NCBI GenBank assembly: GCA_016787345.1
Contig: JAEUUU010000012.1
Coordinates: forward strand, 1 to 37,778
Length of the DNA stretch: 37,778 bases
Reading direction: 5' to 3'
DNA from: Saprospiraceae bacterium
Lineage (GTDB): Bacteria; Bacteroidota; Bacteroidia; Chitinophagales; Saprospiraceae
The position numbers and the translations under genes were made by a program. Of the stretch, positions 25,015-33,411 are shown piece by piece. Each line of letters begins with the position of its first letter. Within the stretch, counting starts at the first letter, position 1. The notes below the pieces were generated by a model. That model saw nothing but the letters and a program-made list of their open reading frames with translations. It was not told the origin of the DNA and made no database searches.

Positions 25015-25022
25015 TATCTTTG
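25015..25022 (+). promoter_or_regulatory. Bacteroidetes -7 box for the SulP gene
   Basis: TATCTTTG is an exact TAnnTTTG match, 67 bp upstream of the ATG at 25090. No convincing -33 box is visible. On the opposite strand TACCTTTA (25029-25036) is one base off the same consensus and could serve the divergent iron gene. Confidence 0.5.
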
Positions 25023-25040
25023 CACCTTGTAAAGGTACAA
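25020..25040. promoter_or_regulatory. 21-bp dyad overlapping divergent promoters
   Basis: TTGCACCTT and AAGGTACAA flank a central GTA; the arms match at eight of nine positions. The dyad overlaps the plus-strand -7 box and the near-consensus minus-strand box. Its size and position suit a dimeric repressor site. The regulator is unknown. Confidence 0.4.
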
Positions 25041-25089
25041 TTCAGTATATCCTAAGCATACGAGCAGCAGCCATACGCACCGCTGATTG

Positions 25090-26694
25090 ATGTCATTGCC
25101 CATCGTCCATTTCCTACCCATGATAGACCCTACCGCGTATCTCAAACCCCGAAAGCTGCACTACTACCGCCTGATCTGGTTCAAACACGATCTTCCTGCC
25201 GGCTTGAGCGTATTTCTGGTCGCGCTGCCCTTGTGTCTGGGCATTTCGCTGGCATCCGGCGCGCCTTTGTATGCCGGCATTTTATCGGGGGTGATCGGCG
25301 GTATAGTCGTTTCGCTGGTGAGCGACTCCCAATTGGGGGTTTCCGGGCCGGCCGCCGGACTCACGACCGTGGTGAGCGCATCGATCATCGGGCTGGGCGA
25401 TTACCGCGTATTTCTGCTGGCGGTATTTTTCGCCGGATTGTTTCAGCTTAGCCTTGGCGTGCTGCAACTGGGCACGGTTGCGCGCTATTTTCCTTCCGCC
25501 GTGATCAAAGGCATGTTGGCGGCCATCGGCATTATCCTGATTTCCAAACAAATCCCCCTTTCCCTTGGGTACGACCAGCCGGATTTCTGGACCGAGGGTT
25601 TTGCCGGATTGTTCAGTTCCAACCATTTTTATAAAAATCTGGGCAATTTTTATCAGCATTTTTCACTGCCGGTCGTGGTTATATCGGCGGTTTCGATCGC
25701 CGTGCTCGGTCTTTTGGGCAGTTTTTTTCGCAAAAAAGCCAAATGGCTCCCGCTCCCCTTGCTGGTTGTACTGGTGGGGGTGGCGATCAGTCTGGCATTC
25801 GGGGCATTTTTGCCCGACTGGGCGCTGAAACCCGCACAGATTGTCAATATCCCCAACAACATTTTCGGACAAATCTCAACGCCCGATTTTTCCAAAATAT
25901 GGGACAACTCCCGGGTATTTCAGGATGCGTTCACCATTGCGCTGCTGGCCAGCCTGGAAACCCTGCTCTGCGTGGAAGCCATCGACAAACTCGATCCGCT
26001 GAAAAGGCGCACCTCCGTCAACCGCGAACTCATCGCGCAAGGCATCGGCAACATGGGCTGCGGCATGGTCGGGGCAATCCCGATGACGGCGGTGATCGTG
26101 CGCGGAGCGGCCAACGTGCAGGCCGGCGCCCGTACGCGGCTGTCGGCATTTACGCACGGGGTTTTTCTGCTGGTTGCCGTGGCCAGTATTCCTTTTGCCC
26201 TCAACCTGATTCCGTACGCTTCTCTCGCCGCGATTTTGCTCATCACGGGCTACAATCTGACCCGCCCGAGCCTGTACCGGCAGATGTTCCGGCTGGGCTG
26301 GAACCAGTTTTTACCTTTTATCATCACCATCGTCGTCATTCTGATGACCGATTTGCTCGAAGGCGTGGCCATTGGCCTGGCCATTTCCATTTATTTCATC
26401 GTCAGGAACAATTTCAAGGCGGAATACGAGATCGAACACCACCGGGAGTCGGCGACCGAGCATTTTACCATCCGGCTCAATTCGATGGTGACCTTTCTCA
26501 ACAAAGTGAATCTGCAAAAAGCGTTGTACAAAATCCCTCCCTACTCCGTGCTCACGATCGACGGGACCAACAGCCGTTTTGTCGATTACGACGTGCTGGA
26601 AATGATCAGCGAGTTTGAAAAACAGGCGCACGAAAAACACATCCAGTTGATTCTGATCAAACTGGACCGGGTCGACGTCAGTACTTTGCACTAA
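25090..26694 (+). CDS. SulP family anion transporter
   Basis: The protein has 534 aa from the ATG at 25090. A second ATG at 25120 would give 524 aa starting MIDPTAYLKPRK and is equally possible. SulP signatures are strong: DLPAGLSVFLVALPLCLGISLASGAP in the first membrane helix region, GVSGPAAGLTTVVSASI, PSAVIKGMLAAIGIILI, and ETLLCVEAIDKLDPLKRRTSVNRELIAQGIGN. About a dozen membrane segments extend to ~420. The C-terminal ~100 residues form a short STAS-like domain (YSVLTIDGTNSRFVDYDVLEMI). Substrates in the family include sulfate, bicarbonate and other anions; this one cannot be assigned. The 3' end overlaps the convergent aat gene by 17 bp. Confidence 0.93.
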   Translation: MSLPIVHFLPMIDPTAYLKPRKLHYYRLIWFKHDLPAGLSVFLVALPLCLGISLASGAPLYAGILSGVIGGIVVSLVSDSQLGVSGPAAGLTTVVSASIIGLGDYRVFLLAVFFAGLFQLSLGVLQLGTVARYFPSAVIKGMLAAIGIILISKQIPLSLGYDQPDFWTEGFAGLFSSNHFYKNLGNFYQHFSLPVVVISAVSIAVLGLLGSFFRKKAKWLPLPLLVVLVGVAISLAFGAFLPDWALKPAQIVNIPNNIFGQISTPDFSKIWDNSRVFQDAFTIALLASLETLLCVEAIDKLDPLKRRTSVNRELIAQGIGNMGCGMVGAIPMTAVIVRGAANVQAGARTRLSAFTHGVFLLVAVASIPFALNLIPYASLAAILLITGYNLTRPSLYRQMFRLGWNQFLPFIITIVVILMTDLLEGVAIGLAISIYFIVRNNFKAEYEIEHHRESATEHFTIRLNSMVTFLNKVNLQKALYKIPPYSVLTIDGTNSRFVDYDVLEMISEFEKQAHEKHIQLILIKLDRVDVSTLH

Positions 26695-27409
26695 GCTCCG
26701 ACACCTTGATACCGTGTTCGGTATCGAACGACCAGCGCCCCAGGAAGGTTCGGACGTAGGCATTTTGTCCGAGGTATTCCATAAAAAGGTCGCGGCTGAT
26801 GTTGCGGGCGCCCAGGCGCATCAGGTGTTCGGTATCCTGCTGGCAGTCGATGAGTACAAAACCCGCCTGTTCGAGGGCTTTAACCAGCCGGATAAAGCCC
26901 GCTTTGGAGGCGTTGGTCGCCCGCGCAAACATACTTTCTCCATAAAATATCTTGCCCAGCGATACCCCGTACAAGCCGCCCACCAGTTCGCCGTCCTGCC
27001 AAACCTCAACCGAATGCGCCAGGCCGGCCTCGTGCAGTGCGGTGTAACCTTGTACGAAGGGATCGGAAATCCAGGTGCCTTTCTGGCCGTCGCGGGGCGT
27101 TTCGGCACAGGCTTCGATGACCTTTGAAAAGCAGGTATCGAGGGTGTATTGAAATTTGTGCTGATTGAAAATCGAGCGCATGCTTTTGTGCACGACCAGT
27201 TCGGCGGGAAACAATACGCAGCGCGGATCGGGGGCGTACCAGTAAAAATACCCGCCTTCTTCAAACCAGGGAAAAATGCCGTTGCGGTAAGCCAGCACCA
27301 GTCGTTCGACGCTCAGGTCGCCGCCAACGGCCAGCAACCCGCCGGCCGGTTCGGCCAGTTTGGGGTGCGGGAAACTCAGTTCGGATTCGTTCAGCCAGAA
27401 AACAGGCAC
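26678..27409 (-). CDS. aat: Leucyl/phenylalanyl-tRNA-protein transferase
   Basis: The protein has 243 aa. The enzyme moves Leu or Phe from tRNA to proteins with N-terminal Arg or Lys, marking them for ClpS/ClpAP degradation. Motifs include GGLLAVGGDLSVERLVLAYRNGIFPWF, WYAPDPRCVLFP, WISDPFVQGYTALHEAGLAHSVE, GGLYGVSLGKIFYGESMF, and LIDCQQDTEHLMRLGARNISR. There is no in-frame ATG near the start. A GTG at 27409 gives MPVFWLNESEL, which fits family N-termini. The in-frame TTG at 27436 lies in the T-tract of the preceding terminator and is less likely. The gene ends in a 17-bp antisense overlap with the SulP gene. ClpS is encoded two genes upstream. Confidence 0.95.
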   Translation of the reverse strand: MPVFWLNESELSFPHPKLAEPAGGLLAVGGDLSVERLVLAYRNGIFPWFEEGGYFYWYAPDPRCVLFPAELVVHKSMRSIFNQHKFQYTLDTCFSKVIEACAETPRDGQKGTWISDPFVQGYTALHEAGLAHSVEVWQDGELVGGLYGVSLGKIFYGESMFARATNASKAGFIRLVKALEQAGFVLIDCQQDTEHLMRLGARNISRDLFMEYLGQNAYVRTFLGRWSFDTEHGIKVSELSAKY

Positions 27410-27436
27410 GTGCAGGATATGGGCTTGAAGCGGCAA

Positions 27437-27470
27437 AAATAAAGGCGGCAGGGATTTATTTCCTGCCGCC
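27437..27470 (-). terminator. Rho-independent terminator after the RDD gene
   Basis: On the minus strand, GGCGGCAGG (27462-27470) pairs perfectly with CCTGCCGCC (27444-27452) around a 9-nt loop. A TTTATTTTT tract follows. It lies 36 bp after the RDD gene and separates it from aat. Confidence 0.85.
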
Positions 27471-27505
27471 CGTGGTCATGGTTGTGTTGTGTATCGTGGT
27501 GGCGA

Positions 27506-27895
27506 TCAGGCCACGGCAATCACTTTCGTTTTTGCCCACTGGTCGCCGAGGCGCAGTTTCTGCGGGTTGGTGAGCATCACGATCAGTTCAATAATGGGAA
27601 AAAGCGGGATCATCAGCACGATGTTGCGGATGATGACCGGTCCCCAGTTGTTGGTCAGGTCCTGGCCATCGGCGCTCACGGCGCGGATGTTCATGGCTTT
27701 TTTACCGATGCTCTGGCCGTTGAGGAAGGGCAGGCCGTCGCGGGTAAGGAAATAAGCGATTGCGGCAATCCAGCCGACAAAAGGCACGAAGGAGACTGCA
27801 CCGGCCACCACGGCATCGATGATGTAGGCGATGATGCGGTTGCCGTCGCTGGCGGTACGTTGATCGGTGTTAGTGGGTTGATCCAAAGTTTCCAT
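27506..27895 (-). CDS. RDD family small membrane protein
   Basis: The protein has 129 aa. The N-terminal ~18 residues are polar. The RDD-type core follows: NRIIAYIIDAVVAG opens the first membrane segment, a second segment ends in AIAYFLTRDG, and the conserved loop FLNGQSIGKKAMNIRAV leads to a third hydrophobic stretch (IIRNIVLMIPLFPIIELIVML). The C-terminus has LGDQWAKTKVI, typical of RDD proteins. The family's function is generally unknown; some members affect ion transport. The gene sits between clpS and aat with its own terminator, and 132 bp separate it from clpS. Confidence 0.88.
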   Translation of the reverse strand: METLDQPTNTDQRTASDGNRIIAYIIDAVVAGAVSFVPFVGWIAAIAYFLTRDGLPFLNGQSIGKKAMNIRAVSADGQDLTNNWGPVIIRNIVLMIPLFPIIELIVMLTNPQKLRLGDQWAKTKVIAVA

Positions 27896-28027
27896 ACCAG
27901 AAAAAATAAGGAGTTTGAGTGAAGAAGATGACAGAGCGCCAAGGGGCTTGGCGGGGTGAAGTTAGAACACAGCAACGGGAGATGTTTCACCCGGAACATG
28001 TTTTTTTACAAGCGCCACCGTTCCAAA

Positions 28028-28327
28028 CTACTCACCCTCATCAAGTTCGGCCGACAACCCCCGGTCGAGCAGGGCTTCGCACAGCGGGCGCAGTTCGTCG
28101 ACCGGGCCCGTTTTTACGGTGGCTTTGCCCTTGAAATGAATCATCAGCGACAACTGCTCCGCCTGCTCGCTGGTGTGCTTCAGCACCTCCATAAAGCACT
28201 GGATGACCCATTCGAAGGTGTTGTGATCATCGTTGTACACGATAATCCTGCCGGGCGAACCCGAGCCTATGTCGTCTTCGACAAGGACGTCCTCTTCTTC
28301 CTCCCAATGTGGTTTGGTACCGGGCAT
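28028..28327 (-). CDS. clpS: ClpS, ATP-dependent Clp protease adaptor
   Basis: The protein has 99 aa. The core matches ClpS: RIIVYNDDHNTFEWVI with the N-degron-binding Asn32, Asp33, Asp34, His35, then VLKHTSEQAEQLSLMIHFKGKA with the conserved His64. The acidic N-terminal ~25 residues are the flexible part that enters the Clp ATPase. It recognises proteins with N-terminal Leu, Phe, Tyr or Trp and hands them to the Clp protease. It starts 12 bp after the peroxiredoxin stop codon, so the two are probably co-transcribed. aat, which creates such N-termini, lies two genes downstream. Confidence 0.95.
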   Translation of the reverse strand: MPGTKPHWEEEEDVLVEDDIGSGSPGRIIVYNDDHNTFEWVIQCFMEVLKHTSEQAEQLSLMIHFKGKATVKTGPVDELRPLCEALLDRGLSAELDEGE

Positions 28328-28339
28328 AGATATGGTTTA

Positions 28340-28816
28340 TCAGGAATTTGAAATTCCCTTCAATGTTTCTTTAATGGCTGCAAAATTGGGCAAATCGCCG
28401 GCGCTTTCCAACACTTCCGCATAACGGATCGTTCCTTTGCGATCGATCACAAAGGCCGAACGTTTGGACACCCCCTTCATTTCAAACGCAAAATCCTTGT
28501 AAAGTGAATCGTACTTTTTACTCACTGTTTTGTTGAAGTCCGACAACAACGCGAAGTTGAAACCCTGCTCTTCCTTCCACTTTTGCAGCGTGTAAAGACT
28601 GTCGACCGAAACAGCCAGGATGCGGGCGTCCAGTTGTTCGTAATCGGCCAGGCTGTCGCGCATCATACACAGTTCCTTGGTGCAGACACCGGTAAAAGCC
28701 AGTGGAAAAAACAGCAGCACAACGTTTTGGTCCAGTTGTTCGGACAATTTGACCAGCGATTTGTCGCTGGCGCGCAGGGTAAAGTCGGGGGCTTTGTCGC
28801 CGGGTTGCAAAGGCAT
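28340..28816 (-). CDS. Bcp/AhpC-type peroxiredoxin
   Basis: The protein has 158 aa from the ATG at 28816, giving MPLQPGDKAPDFTLR, the usual start of the family. An upstream extension to 28879 would lie across the promoter box at 28851-28858. The active site is PLAFTGVCTKELC with peroxidatic Cys45 and Cys50 five residues later, the spacing of two-cysteine Bcp enzymes. AVSVDSLYTLQKWKEE and KRSAFVIDRKGTIRY complete the thioredoxin fold. It reduces hydrogen peroxide and organic peroxides, with reducing power from thioredoxin or similar. It is followed after 12 bp by clpS. Confidence 0.93.
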   Translation of the reverse strand: MPLQPGDKAPDFTLRASDKSLVKLSEQLDQNVVLLFFPLAFTGVCTKELCMMRDSLADYEQLDARILAVSVDSLYTLQKWKEEQGFNFALLSDFNKTVSKKYDSLYKDFAFEMKGVSKRSAFVIDRKGTIRYAEVLESAGDLPNFAAIKETLKGISNS

Positions 28817-28850
28817 AGAACGGTTCAGTAGAAACTTGAAAAGTGGAGTG

Positions 28851-28858
28851 CAAAAGTA
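28851..28858 (-). promoter_or_regulatory. Bacteroidetes -7 box for the peroxiredoxin-clpS unit
   Basis: TACTTTTG on the minus strand matches TAnnTTTG exactly, 35 bp upstream of the ATG at 28816. TTGG sequences lie at a suitable distance for the -33 element. Confidence 0.6.
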
Positions 28859-28885
28859 GGAAAAGCCCCCAATACCCAATACCCG

Positions 28886-30280
28886 CTAACGCAGTTGCCG
28901 CAAAAACCAATCCCGCTCCGGCAGATGCGGCACGGCTTCCACCTGCACTTTCAAGGCGGCTACGGCCCGGGCATCATTGAACCGCAGGGCCGTCAGGCGG
29001 CGCATGAGCGAGATAAACGAGGAATAATTGACGCGGTGATAACCCAGCACTTTTTTTCTGCGCAGAAATACGCCGAGGCTGTCGAGCTGGTTTTCGAGGG
29101 CATCAAACTCATCCAGTTCGTAGTAGATGATGCACAGGAGCGTTTTGGCGGCCAGGTTGTGCAGCACATCGTCGTAGTGCATTTGCAACAAATGCTGCAT
29201 GGCGTCGCGATGCCGCCCCAGATCGTAGTGGTAACGCGCCATATTGAAATGAAACGCGCCCTCACGATGGCCGGCGGGCAACATGGGGGCGTATGCTTCG
29301 AGAAACTGTTTTACCCACTCGAATTCGCGCAGCCGCAGGGCCGTAAGGGCGATGTTGGTGTAGGTCCAGCGCGACAATTGCCCGTCCTCCAGCAAGGCGC
29401 CGTGCCGAAGCCCCGACTGGTACAGGTCGAATACATCGCGGAAATATTGCTCTTCGGACTGGTTGATCCGGCGGATGCAAAAATTGATCGCCAGCAGGTA
29501 CAAGTCGTGCGTTTCGGCCAGTGAAAACCGTGCGCCGTGTTCCTGCAACACGGTTTTCAGCCGTCTGAAATGATCGTCGCTGCCGGCCTCCCCCAATTGT
29601 GCAAAGTAGCCGTGGTAAAACGCCGCCACGACAGGTATTTCCAGATAGCGATGATGATCGAGAAATTGCAGAACAGGCGCCAAAAGCCCCTGATCGTACG
29701 CCTTTCGCGCCACAGCCTGATGACTGCTGAGCAGGCAGCCGGTGCGCAGTTTTTCACAAATAAAAGCGATGTCCAGCGCGTCTGACAAGTCCTGCAAAGG
29801 GAGCGCGCGGGCGCGGCCTTGTTGTTGCGACAACTGCAGGGTCTCCAGTTGAATCTCGTATTGGAGCCTTTGGTACGACGCCCCGCGCGAACCCTCCGCC
29901 TCGAGCCGGCGGGTCGTGTAGCGCAGCATGGCCGCGGCGGCATCGTCGAGGCGCAAACGACGCAACTGCGCCACGGTAAGTAAATGCCCCGCCGCGGGTT
30001 GCTCCTGCCAGGCTTCCAGGGCCAGAAACCGCTCCACCGACTCGAGCAGATAACTGGATAAATGCGCCAGACGGGCCGGTTCGACGCCCAGCGCCTCCGC
30101 GACATCTGCTTTTCGCAGGGGCGGACGGTTGTTTTGGGAAAGCGCTTTGCGGAGGTATTCGTACAATTGAACCGTGCCGGCGTGGGTCACGAGGTAGGGC
30201 GAACGCAGGTATTTGTCGAGCCCGCGCAACAAGGGCGCAGGAAAAGCCCGGAGAATCTGAATAAGCGGCGTATTTTCCAA
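28886..30280 (-). CDS. Unrecognised cytoplasmic helical protein
   Basis: The protein has 464 aa from the TTG at 30280 (MENTPLIQILRAFPAPLLRG). The frame is open further up to 30340, but no ATG occurs. A TACTTTTG promoter box at 30310-30317 lies inside the longer reading, so a start downstream of it is preferred; GTG/TTG alternatives cannot be excluded. The sequence is nearly all helical and rich in Leu, Arg and His, with motifs such as LDKYLRSPY near the start and LYEYLRKAL. The middle and C-terminal parts resemble TPR-type helical hairpins (FHFNMARYHYDLGRHRDAM). There is no signal peptide and no catalytic motif. I do not recognise the family. It ends 69 bp before the peroxiredoxin gene. Confidence 0.8.
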   Translation of the reverse strand: MENTPLIQILRAFPAPLLRGLDKYLRSPYLVTHAGTVQLYEYLRKALSQNNRPPLRKADVAEALGVEPARLAHLSSYLLESVERFLALEAWQEQPAAGHLLTVAQLRRLRLDDAAAAMLRYTTRRLEAEGSRGASYQRLQYEIQLETLQLSQQQGRARALPLQDLSDALDIAFICEKLRTGCLLSSHQAVARKAYDQGLLAPVLQFLDHHRYLEIPVVAAFYHGYFAQLGEAGSDDHFRRLKTVLQEHGARFSLAETHDLYLLAINFCIRRINQSEEQYFRDVFDLYQSGLRHGALLEDGQLSRWTYTNIALTALRLREFEWVKQFLEAYAPMLPAGHREGAFHFNMARYHYDLGRHRDAMQHLLQMHYDDVLHNLAAKTLLCIIYYELDEFDALENQLDSLGVFLRRKKVLGYHRVNYSSFISLMRRLTALRFNDARAVAALKVQVEAVPHLPERDWFLRQLR

Positions 30281-30309
30281 AGCAGGCTGATTGTGGTCGA
30301 TATTCAATT

Positions 30310-30317
30310 CAAAAGTA
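30310..30317 (-). promoter_or_regulatory. Bacteroidetes -7 box for the unknown helical protein gene
   Basis: TACTTTTG on the minus strand matches TAnnTTTG exactly, 30 bp upstream of the chosen TTG at 30280. The divergent gap to 30485 is very A/T-rich. Confidence 0.5.
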
Positions 30318-30520
30318 TGCCAACTTGTCCGGCAAGTCAAATTAAATACCTGAAAACAGCCAGGTTTATTTTTTTATAAATAATTGTTTATCAATTTTTT
30401 ATTATAATTTTTATGAAAAATAAAAACTGAAAACCATTAAAAAATGTCTTTGCTTGCCCTTACTCAATCCGGCACTTTTGTACCATGAATAATCGGTACA
30501 TACCACCAACCTTATCCGGC

Positions 30521-33373
30521 ATGAACATTTATCGTTTTTTACTAACAGGCCTGTTCTTCCTGGCGGCATTCGGCCCGATCCGGAGCCAGAGCGTATTCAG
30601 GGAAGTATACCCCCCCGACAACAGCTTTTTCCGCGGTCTGGTACAAGCGCCCGATGGCGGTTTCTTGCTCGCCGGAGGAGTCACGCCTGGCAGCAAGCTG
30701 CTGCTCATCCGCACCAATGCGACGGGCGACGTGCTCTGGAGCAGTCAATCCAATACGCTCGGCAAAAGCGCCGTGGCAGCCTGTCCGGTTCCCGGCGGCT
30801 TTGCCGTGCTGACGGAAGGCCAGACGGGCCCCAACGGGCAACGCAACGTGCTTTTCCGGATCAACTTCGACGGCCAGATCCTATGGAGCCTCCCGCTCGA
30901 CAACGGGGCCCTGCCCAATAGCCTGCACGAACTTATCCTCGGCTCCGACGGCGCCTTGCTGGTGGCCGGCGAAACCCGCGACCAGAACTTCGAACAACAT
31001 TTCAGGGTATTAAAAATCAGTACCGACGGGCAAATCATCTGGGATAAAAACCTGGGTTTCACGGAGTTTGATGAAGTGGACGCCTGTTTGGCCACACTGC
31101 CCGACGGCCAGGTCGGCCTCGGCGGCGCCCGTAAAAACGCCGGCGGCAATCGCGATCTGGCAATGGCGCGACTCGACGCCGACGGCAATACCCTTTGGCT
31201 GAATGTTTACCCAAAAACAGCCTACCAAAACGGCATCGCCCTCGTTGCCAATTCCGACGGCAGCCTGGTGCTGATGGGACAAACCTATCAGATCAGCCCC
31301 AATAAACTCGATTTCCTGAAAGTCAGTCCGCTGGGCGTCGAACAATGGTACCGGCAGTACACGCCCTCTTCGCCGAATGGCAACAGCCCCACGCCGTTTA
31401 TTGCCCACGACTTCGTGCGCGATGCGGCCAACAACCTCTATGTGCCGGTGTACGCCGGAACGCCGGGCTCGGCAACGACCCGTTTGCTCAAAATCGCATT
31501 CAACGGCGACTCCCTGTCCAACCAGGATTTGCCCTTTGCCGACCTGCCCAGGGCCGTTATCCGCACCGCCGACCAGCATTTTGCCTTTGCCGGCGAAACG
31601 GAGGAAGGCTTCCGCGCCGTGCTGGTCAAACTCGACGAATCCGGCGCTTCTCCCTTCAACATCCTGCACGGACGCGTTTTTTGGGATCAAAACAGCAACT
31701 GCGCCGGCGACCCGGAAGAAAGCGACACGCCGCCAATTTTTATGGTAAAAGCGGCGGACGACGCGGGGGAGACTTTTTACCAACTCGTGCAGTCGCTCGA
31801 TGGCGAATACGTCATGGCCGTCACCGAAGGAGAATACGCCCTGAGCGTGCTCCCGCTGTCGGGCAACCCGGATTTGTGGACCGCCTGCGACACGCCCGTC
31901 GTGACGGTCTCCGGCCCCAACCAGACGGTGCAGGCGCCCGACATCGCGCTGCAAAGTGGTACCGTGTGCCCTGCGCTCGACGTCTCGGTCGGCGCGGGCC
32001 TGATCCGACGTTGCTCGACGACGGTGTACAGCGTAGAGTACTGCAACTACGGCAATCAGGTTGCCTCCGACGCGTATCTAGACATCAGTTTCGACCCAAG
32101 CCTGGTTTTCGAAAGCAGCGAATTGCCTGTGAGTTCGCAGACGGTTGGCAGCCTGCATTACGAACTGGGCGACATTTTGCCCGGAGAATGCGCCTTTTTC
32201 CGGATCAATCTGTTTGTTCCCTGCAGCAACAACCTGGGACAGACCATTTGTGTAGAAGCGCATATTTTCCCCGACACCCTTTGCCGTGCCGGCGGCAATG
32301 TATGGGACGGTTCCAACCTCGAAGTGAGCGCTTTGTGTACGGGTTCGGCGGCCGAATTCAAGATCATCAATACCGGCAGCGATATGGCCGATGTGAGCGA
32401 CTATGTGATTATCGAAGACCAGATTATTCTGATGACGGGCAATATCCAGTTGAACGGCGCGGCAGATTCGGTTATCACGATCCCCGACCCGACCGGGCAC
32501 TCCTATTACCTCCGCACCCGCCAGCGCCCCGGCCATCCGGTGGGCGGCGAGCCTTCGGTAGCGCTCAATGCCTGCGGCGGCAGCGGCGGCCCCAATCTGG
32601 CGCTTCAGTTGCCCTTCGACGACCCCTCGCCGGCCATCGCCGCCCGCTGCGACGAGATCATCGGCTCTTTTGACCCGAACGACAAACAGGGCTTCCCGCT
32701 GGGCTGGCAGGCCGAGCGCTACATCGAGCAAGGACAGGCCATCGACTACCTGATCCGCTTCCAGAACACCGGCAACGACACGGCTTTTTTCGTCGTGATC
32801 CGCGATACACTTTCGGCGTTTTTCGATTTCGCCAGCCTGCGGCCCGGGGCCGCGAGCCATCCGTACATGCTTGAAATTGAAGGCAATGCGCTGAAATTCA
32901 TTTTTAACAACATCCTGCTGCCCGACAGCACGACCAACGAACCGGCTTCGCACGGCTTCGTACAGTTCCGGATCAACCCGCGCGCCGAGCTGCCGCTGGG
33001 CACGGTGGTGGAAAACAATGCGGCGATTTACTTCGACTACAACGAGCCGGTCGTCACCAATACCTGTTTCCACACGGTAGGGCAGCCGCTAATCAGCGTC
33101 GATGTAAAAACACCTGAAAAGTTCAGCGGACTGGGTATCCGGATCATGCCCAACCCTTTCGGAGAAGAGGCTTTGTTGCAAATAGAAGACAGCACGCCCG
33201 ACAGCGACTTCCGGCTGGTCATTTTCGATGCCCAGGGCCGCCTCCTGCGCGCCGAACAATTCAGCGGGCCGGAATACCTGTTCCGGCGGCAAAACCTGCC
33301 TTCCGGCTATTATTTTTATCAATTGATGCGTGCCGACGGAAAAACGGCAAGCGGCAGAATTATCGTCCGCTGA
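30521..33373 (+). CDS. Large T9SS cargo protein with propeller-like N-terminal repeats and GSFDPNDK-type domain
   Basis: The protein has 950 aa from the ATG at 30521, which begins a signal peptide (MNIYRFLLTGLFFLAAFGPI). An ATG at 30485 would add 12 polar residues. Residues up to about 370 contain repeats of the form APDGGFLLAGG ... DGQIIWDKNLG, resembling the propeller-like part of the two giant proteases. A short SdrD-B-like module follows (HGRVFWDQNSNCAGDPEESD), then beta-sandwich modules. The domain starting GSFDPNDKQG (about 715) ends in ENNAAIYFDYNEPVVTNT; it is very common next to T9SS tails. The type A sorting domain fills about 868-950 (IMPNPFGEEALLQI ... VIFDAQGRLLRAEQF ... LPSGYYFYQLMR ... 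GRIIVR). It is probably a surface-displayed structural or binding protein. The next gene starts 38 bp downstream. Confidence 0.9.
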   Translation: MNIYRFLLTGLFFLAAFGPIRSQSVFREVYPPDNSFFRGLVQAPDGGFLLAGGVTPGSKLLLIRTNATGDVLWSSQSNTLGKSAVAACPVPGGFAVLTEGQTGPNGQRNVLFRINFDGQILWSLPLDNGALPNSLHELILGSDGALLVAGETRDQNFEQHFRVLKISTDGQIIWDKNLGFTEFDEVDACLATLPDGQVGLGGARKNAGGNRDLAMARLDADGNTLWLNVYPKTAYQNGIALVANSDGSLVLMGQTYQISPNKLDFLKVSPLGVEQWYRQYTPSSPNGNSPTPFIAHDFVRDAANNLYVPVYAGTPGSATTRLLKIAFNGDSLSNQDLPFADLPRAVIRTADQHFAFAGETEEGFRAVLVKLDESGASPFNILHGRVFWDQNSNCAGDPEESDTPPIFMVKAADDAGETFYQLVQSLDGEYVMAVTEGEYALSVLPLSGNPDLWTACDTPVVTVSGPNQTVQAPDIALQSGTVCPALDVSVGAGLIRRCSTTVYSVEYCNYGNQVASDAYLDISFDPSLVFESSELPVSSQTVGSLHYELGDILPGECAFFRINLFVPCSNNLGQTICVEAHIFPDTLCRAGGNVWDGSNLEVSALCTGSAAEFKIINTGSDMADVSDYVIIEDQIILMTGNIQLNGAADSVITIPDPTGHSYYLRTRQRPGHPVGGEPSVALNACGGSGGPNLALQLPFDDPSPAIAARCDEIIGSFDPNDKQGFPLGWQAERYIEQGQAIDYLIRFQNTGNDTAFFVVIRDTLSAFFDFASLRPGAASHPYMLEIEGNALKFIFNNILLPDSTTNEPASHGFVQFRINPRAELPLGTVVENNAAIYFDYNEPVVTNTCFHTVGQPLISVDVKTPEKFSGLGIRIMPNPFGEEALLQIEDSTPDSDFRLVIFDAQGRLLRAEQFSGPEYLFRRQNLPSGYYFYQLMRADGKTASGRIIVR

Positions 33374-33411
33374 GTTTTTTTTCAGGTTATCACATTCAAA
33401 AAACACAACCT

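Noticed and set aside
27938-27954. Perfect CGCCAAG/CTTGGCG hairpin between clpS and the RDD gene
   Set aside because: It lacks a T-tract and a clear role. It may be a leader structure, but nothing else supports a call.
27979-28003. Hairpin ATGTTTC/GGAACAT followed by a T-run, as a plus-strand terminator
   Set aside because: No plus-strand gene lies upstream to be terminated and the stem has a mismatch.
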